DNA from: an uncultured Bacteroidales bacterium
GTDB lineage: Bacteria > Bacteroidota > Bacteroidia > Bacteroidales > Bacteroidaceae
NCBI GenBank assembly: GCA_902768125.1
Contig: CACXKA010000009.1
Span: 29,603-93,602 of the forward strand
Direction of reading: 5' to 3'
DNA: 64,000 nucleotides
The translations under genes and the position numbers were made by a program. The notes beneath the pieces were generated by a model that made no database searches, was not told the origin of the DNA, and was given only the letters and a program-made list of their open reading frames with translations. Positions 60,015-64,000 of this stretch are shown here, one piece after another. Each line of letters begins with the position of its first letter. Positions within the stretch are counted from its first letter, which is position 1.

Positions 60015-60188
60015 ATTCCAATTCTTCAGTTTAAGTTAAATTATTTTTAATTTATTACAACAGGCTGACAAACAGCTTGTTGGCAATTCTTGTGTATAGA
60101 TTAACCACCTATGCTCGACTGCTCTATTCCAATTGGGAGGTGTGTGAATTGGAATTGAGTGGAATATCTTTTAGGACTATTCCTAAAA
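60015..60188. promoter_or_regulatory. Palindrome-rich control region before the primase-like operon
   Basis: ATTCCAATT occurs at 60015-60023 and 60126-60134, and its complement at 60147-60155, giving a perfect nine-pair stem. AACAGGCTG/CAGCTTGTT forms another hairpin near 60059-60081. TTTTAGGA/TCCTAAAA (60169-60188) is a perfect inverted repeat 18 bases before the ATG at 60207. No clear TAnnTTTGC box was found. The arrangement suits repressor binding. Confidence 0.45.
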
Positions 60189-60206
60189 ACATATACTAAG
60201 ACAAGT

Positions 60207-60755
60207 ATGAGCACTAAGAAACAAACAACAACAGCCCAGTCCCTGCCAAGCGGGCATACGGCTACCTACATCACTCGTCCCAAGACGAAGCCGGACGAGA
60301 GCCTAAAAGGCAAAATGAATAAGTGGAACAATGGCTACGCCGAATTTATTCCACAAGGTACGCGTGAGAATCAACGTGAGATGCTCAAGCAGTTGGGCGA
60401 CTCGAGTTTCTACAAAACCACAGGGAAGAAGGACTCTTCGTGGAGCGTTCACCTGAATTGTGATGGGAAATCTGAAGACCCAGTGGGTGAACTACTCGAC
60501 CAGTTCCTCGTTCTGACGGAGAGCCAGCGCAAGACATTGCCCAAACTTCCCGAAGGTTCAGAGGGACGCATGCTCCTCGACAACGGGCAAGGGCTGAAGA
60601 TTTGGCTCGACCGTGAGCGTGGCAAGGTCAGCATCCTAACGGAATTGGATTGTGGACCAAACATCGAACGCCAGCTGTTGCAGGCTGAGGGTCAGATGAA
60701 TGTTGCTATCGGTCGCCACAGACAGGAGATAGTAAACCTAAGTAATAATTATTAA
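60207..60755 (+). CDS. Unknown protein at the head of the primase-like operon
   Basis: The start ATG at 60207 (MSTKKQTTTAQSLPSGHTAT) fits a 182-residue soluble protein. Codon use is again GC-richer than the pair upstream. Visible parts are YITRPKTKPDESLKGKMNKWNNGYAEFIPQGTRENQREML, FLVLTESQRKTLPKLPEGSEGRMLLDNGQGLKIWLDRERGKV and a helical end. I recognise no family. The next gene starts on the last base of its stop codon (TAATG), so it is part of the same unit and may be an accessory factor of the primase-like protein. Confidence 0.65.
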   Translation: MSTKKQTTTAQSLPSGHTATYITRPKTKPDESLKGKMNKWNNGYAEFIPQGTRENQREMLKQLGDSSFYKTTGKKDSSWSVHLNCDGKSEDPVGELLDQFLVLTESQRKTLPKLPEGSEGRMLLDNGQGLKIWLDRERGKVSILTELDCGPNIERQLLQAEGQMNVAIGRHRQEIVNLSNNY

Positions 60756-61537
60756 TGTATAGTAGTATGGAAAAGAATTGGCGTTTCGTTTGGCAGGCAA
60801 ACATATATTGGGCTTCGTGCGAACCTTGCACGGCTGCGGTGTTCTCCACGCAGGTGCGAAGTGCACAGGTGAACTGGAAAATCAGCACACGCAGGGCGAT
60901 CATCAAGGCTGTGCGCGAGGGACTCCCTCTGGATGAATGGACTCGTCGCAGCGACTATCAGCGGTGGTGCATTGAACAGTTGGCAAAGCCTCGTGCTGGT
61001 GAGAAGTTCGCTATGAAACCAGAGCCGCTGCGTTTGCTACAGTGGGGCGAGGAACTGAAAACATCGCTGTCTGGATTTGTTTATGGCGTGCGTGAGTTTG
61101 CGCTGGTGCCAAAGCTGGATAAGAATGGCAATCCCAAATTGGATTCTAGTGGAAAGCAAATCATGTATCGACGCCGTAAGCAAGAGAACGTGACGCATCT
61201 GAGTGGATTGTTTATGAGCGACTATGATCACTTGCCTTTCGACCCTCGCGAACTGTATGAAAAGACGAAGCAGCCTGGGTATCCTTGGAAAACCTGTCTG
61301 GCTCACTTGACCAGTTCGGGAGAAGGGTTGCGTCTGGTGAGCGAGTGCCTGCTTGGTATGGGTAACATTGCTGACCAGCAATATCTCCAGGCGCAGGAGC
61401 TTGGGATGCTGAATGTCATTGGAACTACTGGCAAACATGTCACTGATAACAGTTGTGTGAATTGCGACAAATTCTCATTCTGTCCCCGTGAAGAGGACAT
61501 CCTCTATATCGATGAAGACAAGCTATTTCACATATAA
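60755..61537 (+). CDS. Primase-like protein with VirE N-terminal (BT4734-type) domain
   Basis: The ATG at 60755 overlaps the previous stop; an ATG at 60767 (MEKNWRFVWQ) is an alternative. The 260-residue protein matches the BT4734/VirE N-terminal domain family: RAIIKAVREGLPLDEW, THLSGLFMSDYDHLPFD, in which the aspartates of the D-x-D step would bind metal, and AHLTSSGEGLRLVSE, the S-x-G-x-GL-R motif. The fold belongs to the archaeo-eukaryotic primase group. The tail has a C-x2-C...C-like cluster (CVNCDKFSFC), perhaps zinc binding. With the DUF3987 protein next to it, it forms the two-gene module often found in Bacteroides genomes. Confidence 0.75.
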   Translation: MYSSMEKNWRFVWQANIYWASCEPCTAAVFSTQVRSAQVNWKISTRRAIIKAVREGLPLDEWTRRSDYQRWCIEQLAKPRAGEKFAMKPEPLRLLQWGEELKTSLSGFVYGVREFALVPKLDKNGNPKLDSSGKQIMYRRRKQENVTHLSGLFMSDYDHLPFDPRELYEKTKQPGYPWKTCLAHLTSSGEGLRLVSECLLGMGNIADQQYLQAQELGMLNVIGTTGKHVTDNSCVNCDKFSFCPREEDILYIDEDKLFHI

Positions 61538-61568
61538 TTTATTTTATTAACTACTAAATTTTAAGAAG

Positions 61569-63560
61569 ATGCAAGAAACGGATCTTTTTGAAAGCGAATT
61601 CGACCGTCAGTATGGCGATTCGTATCGAGATGGTAACAGTGCCGCCACCAATTCCGACCACCAGCTGCCCGGCAATGCAGCAGGGGTGGGGGAAGGCGGA
61701 CAGTCATTAACCCCAAAAGCAAGTGACGAGACCGCTAAGGAGTTGGCTGCGCAGTTGCTTCCGAAGGACATGGAGAAGGAGAAGTATCTGGTGTTCGGCT
61801 ACGACCCTGTGGACTTCGTAAACACCCTGTATCCCAATGGCCCCAACTGCCGCCACGATGCAGCCCGTGACCTGTACAACGACCTCCTCGTGATGTACGA
61901 CGGCCACTGGGAACTGGCTCGTAACAAGTTGCTGACAATCCAGTTTGTGCAAGACCTCATCAGCGAGCGTGGCATGGCTGAGATTGACCGCATTGTGGAG
62001 GGTGGTCGCAAGCTGTTCCAGAAGAAGGAGAGCGAGAACTTCAATTCACTGCAGCCTTCGAAAGCCATGCGTGATGCCATTGAGCAGGTGACGGGACGTA
62101 AGTACAACGTGCTGAGACTTGAACAACGTGGCGTGATGCAGAGCCAGGCTGCGGCGCTACAGATGGAGATTCTGCAGACGCTGGAGAACATCGGCGCTGA
62201 GTTTGCCAAGCTGATTCCTTACTTCCCACTGCTGAAGCTGCTGTGTTTCCGCATGAAACAGAAGTACTATCCTGCCGTGTTCTTTGTGGGTGGCGCCTTT
62301 GCCATGACGCTGATGACAAGGTGCTGGTACCACTTCTGGCCGAAGCCCGGGAAGAAGAACCGCCTGAACTCGCTGGTGATGCTCATCGGTCGTATGGGTG
62401 GCATGAAGTCAGTGGCTGTTGACTTGGAGGAAATCATGATGGAGCCTATCCATGTGGCAGACGCTCCTCAGATAGCCGCCCTGAATGCCAGCAACGCCGA
62501 ACGTGAACAAAACAATGGCGGCGCCAAGAGCAAGAAGCCACGTCCAACGGGTGTGTATCGTGCCTTGCCACCAGAGACCTCCACTGCAGCTCTGCGTGAG
62601 GCTGAGGCAAATGCCCACGAGACGCTGGACGGTGAGGAGTTCTCCCTGCATGTCAGCATCTTTGATTCAGAACTTCAGAACACGCTTTCGCAGTTGAAGA
62701 AGAGCTATATGGATGCGCTGCAGACGTATTGGCTGAAGTCGTATCATTCGGAAAAGCATGGTGCCTATCTGAAGACTTCGAACGCTCCTGTGGGTGAAAC
62801 GCCTGTACATTTCAATGCCTGCTATACAGGAACGGACGACGCCTTGAACGCACTGAACACTGAGAAAAACAACGTGAACGGGTTGATGTCGCGCTTTACG
62901 GTGGTGCCCAATGCCGACAGTAACTTTGAGATGCTCAAGCCTGCGCCTTACGACGAAGTTGCCAAACAGAGAGAGGCTGACCTGCGCGAGTTGTGCTATA
63001 GGCTGAACGACTGCAAGGGGGAGATTCCATGCGAACCTATCTCGAAGGCGTTGCATCTTTGGACAGAGCATCACATGGCAGACGCCGGTGAAGACCATGA
63101 CTACGCTGAGGAGGACTTGGTGAAGCGCCCCTGCTGGCATGCCATCAACTTCGTGCTCCCGTTCGTGGTGACTCGCCATTGGAATCAAATGGTGCAGGAT
63201 GCTGACGGGAAGTGGAAGTGCGGTCCCGACTTCAAGGTTGACCAGAAGGATGTACGCCTGGCTATCCTGATTGCCAACGCCCAACTCGCTTTCCAAGAGC
63301 ATTATTGCAAGGCTATCCTTGAGAAACACTATGATGATCTGGCAGCGAAACAGTCATCGAACGTGTGCCACAAGAATAAGACGTGGATAGGCTATCACCG
63401 TCTGCCTGACCCATTCTCCTCGGAAGACGTGGATGAGTGTTTCGGCTACGAGGGCAAGACCGGCAGTATCTGCAGCCGTCTGAAGCGACTTCAAGACCAA
63501 GGTCTGGCTCAGAAGATCACCAGCGGCAAGGACAAGGGCAAGTATCGAAAACTGATGTGA
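61569..63560 (+). CDS. DUF3987-type protein, helicase-like with an altered P-loop
   Basis: The 663-residue protein begins with an acidic, low-complexity part (1-60), then helices typical of the DUF3987 partner of VirE-N primases (YDPVDFVNTLYPNGPNCRHDAARDLYND, FPLLKLLCFRMKQKYYPAVFFVGGAFAM). The likely P-loop reads MLIGRMGGMKSV at about 271-282, where GxxGxGKS is expected; the glycine before lysine is methionine. A winged-helix-like C-terminal end (GYEGKTGSICSRLKRLQDQGLAQKI) may bind DNA. A terminator follows. It starts 32 bases after the primase-like gene. Confidence 0.75.
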   Translation: MQETDLFESEFDRQYGDSYRDGNSAATNSDHQLPGNAAGVGEGGQSLTPKASDETAKELAAQLLPKDMEKEKYLVFGYDPVDFVNTLYPNGPNCRHDAARDLYNDLLVMYDGHWELARNKLLTIQFVQDLISERGMAEIDRIVEGGRKLFQKKESENFNSLQPSKAMRDAIEQVTGRKYNVLRLEQRGVMQSQAAALQMEILQTLENIGAEFAKLIPYFPLLKLLCFRMKQKYYPAVFFVGGAFAMTLMTRCWYHFWPKPGKKNRLNSLVMLIGRMGGMKSVAVDLEEIMMEPIHVADAPQIAALNASNAEREQNNGGAKSKKPRPTGVYRALPPETSTAALREAEANAHETLDGEEFSLHVSIFDSELQNTLSQLKKSYMDALQTYWLKSYHSEKHGAYLKTSNAPVGETPVHFNACYTGTDDALNALNTEKNNVNGLMSRFTVVPNADSNFEMLKPAPYDEVAKQREADLRELCYRLNDCKGEIPCEPISKALHLWTEHHMADAGEDHDYAEEDLVKRPCWHAINFVLPFVVTRHWNQMVQDADGKWKCGPDFKVDQKDVRLAILIANAQLAFQEHYCKAILEKHYDDLAAKQSSNVCHKNKTWIGYHRLPDPFSSEDVDECFGYEGKTGSICSRLKRLQDQGLAQKITSGKDKGKYRKLM

Positions 63561-63571
63561 TGTTTCGGTAA

Positions 63572-63590
63572 TATTGCATTATTGCATTGC
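63572..63590 (+). repeat. Perfect 19-mer, copy C
   Basis: Same 19 bases as copy A, twelve bases after the DUF3987 stop codon. Together with the inverted copy B it brackets the block 58216-63590. Confidence 0.95.
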
Positions 63591-63632
63591 ATTTGATTTT
63601 TCGTTTTCCATAGTGTAATTTTATGGCGTGGA

Positions 63633-63660
63633 GGGGTGTCTGTCGTGAGACAGTTGCCCC
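63633..63660 (+). terminator. Terminator of the primase-like operon
   Basis: GGGG...CTGTC pairs with GACAG...CCCC around a GTGA loop, followed by T-rich sequence. Confidence 0.7.
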
Positions 63661-63760
63661 TTGTTTCTTCTCTTTCGTTACTTAATTTATCACTCTAAAA
63701 AAACTGATAAAAACATTGAAAATAATTGTTTTATTATTTGGCGGTTTCGGAAATATTTCG

Positions 63761-63769
63761 TACCTTTGT
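63761..63769 (+). promoter_or_regulatory. Promoter -7 box for the last gene
   Basis: TACCTTTGT with TTGG at 63738-63741, 20 bases upstream. A leader of about 160 bases follows. Confidence 0.6.
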
Positions 63770-63782
63770 AATGTAATTAAAA

Positions 63783-63810
63783 GTTTAGAGTTGAGGGTTT
63801 AGAGTTGAGA
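63783..63810. repeat. Heptad repeat GTTTAGA/GTTGAGG x4 in a leader
   Basis: GTTTAGA, GTTGAGG, GTTTAGA, GTTGAGA lie just downstream of the promoter at 63761, in what should be the untranslated leader. Confidence 0.85.
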
Positions 63811-63892
63811 GTAATCTGTGAAATCCGTGCCATCTGTGTGAGATAAAATATCATATCAGTGTGAAGAATAAGCGGGAGGCGGGCACCCGATG

Positions 63893-63908
63893 TAGCTGTC
63901 CGCAAACA
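63893..63908. repeat. 16-bp motif shared with the methyltransferase upstream region
   Basis: TAGCTGTCCGCAAACA; see the near-identical copy at 56626-56641. Confidence 0.7.
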
Positions 63909-63935
63909 ACACAAACACAAAATACACAAAATGCT

Positions 63936-64000
63936 ATGATTGAATTGTATTTATCAAAGGTGACTGAGAATTCGGAAACCGAACAGGCGGGCAAGATGTA
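63936..64000 (+). CDS. Start of a small DNA-binding (HU-like) protein, partial
   Basis: Only 21 codons are present (MIELYLSKVTENSETEQAGKM) before the window ends. An ATG at 63931 is followed by an immediate stop, so 63936 is the start. The short strand-rich opening with a basic end resembles the start of HU-family DNA-binding proteins of Bacteroidales, which often follow the VirE-N/DUF3987 pair. The call depends mainly on that neighbourhood and is tentative. Confidence 0.4.
   Translation, partial: MIELYLSKVTENSETEQAGKM

Overview
The window looks like chromosomal DNA of a Bacteroidales bacterium, most likely Prevotella or a close relative. The reasons are the promoters with a TAnnTTTGC -7 box and a TTTG/TTG box about 20 bases upstream, T9SS-type C-terminal domains, a PorT-like barrel, a Porin_10-type porin, MutS2, paired LysM/PBP proteins and many families found mainly in Bacteroidetes (DUF4348, DUF4421, DUF4468, DUF5063). 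No rRNA, tRNA, CRISPR array or transposase was found.

Region 1 (1-13.6 kb) handles corrinoids and glycans. A TonB-dependent receptor end is followed by fused anaerobic-type cobalamin genes (cobJ-cbiC, cbiE-cbiT, cbiG-cobM), a GH30 glycosidase on the other strand, then cobK-cbiD. The CobM domain is broken by a small internal deletion and frameshift. A recombination scar (two gene fragments back to back) and an SGNH hydrolase follow, then a binding lipoprotein and FecCD permease of a BtuFC-like importer. Region 2 (13.9-52.4 kb) is core genome: amt, a PpiD-type chaperone, an ECF sigma/anti-sigma-like/Spy-like operon, DUF4468, porin, ispE, an ftsZ outside any division cluster, mutS2, uvrA, a LysM/PBP-PorT-VanW operon, a strongly predicted small RNA, rlmI, an esterase, aldo/keto reductase, GH51 arabinofuranosidase, a LysM glucosaminidase, pheS, murB and CotH.

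Region 3 (52.4-64 kb) is an accessory island. It holds a solo antitoxin-like gene between duplicated terminator cassettes and a restriction-modification operon with two cytosine-C5 methyltransferases and a DUF3883-like nuclease. Upstream of that operon lie a terminator-like leader and a roughly 310-nt structured RNA candidate. A HigBA-type toxin-antitoxin pair, two coupled unknown genes, and a primase-like (VirE N-terminal)/DUF3987 operon followed by the start of an HU-like gene complete it. A perfect 19-bp sequence occurs three times and brackets the 58.2-63.6 kb block.

The most striking window-wide pattern is a class of degenerate tandem repeats with a 7-bp period. They lie in many intergenic spaces, directly against stop codons, and inside the linkers of the fused cobalamin genes. 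Coordinates of RNAs, promoters and terminators were read by eye; no folding, alignment or database search was run.
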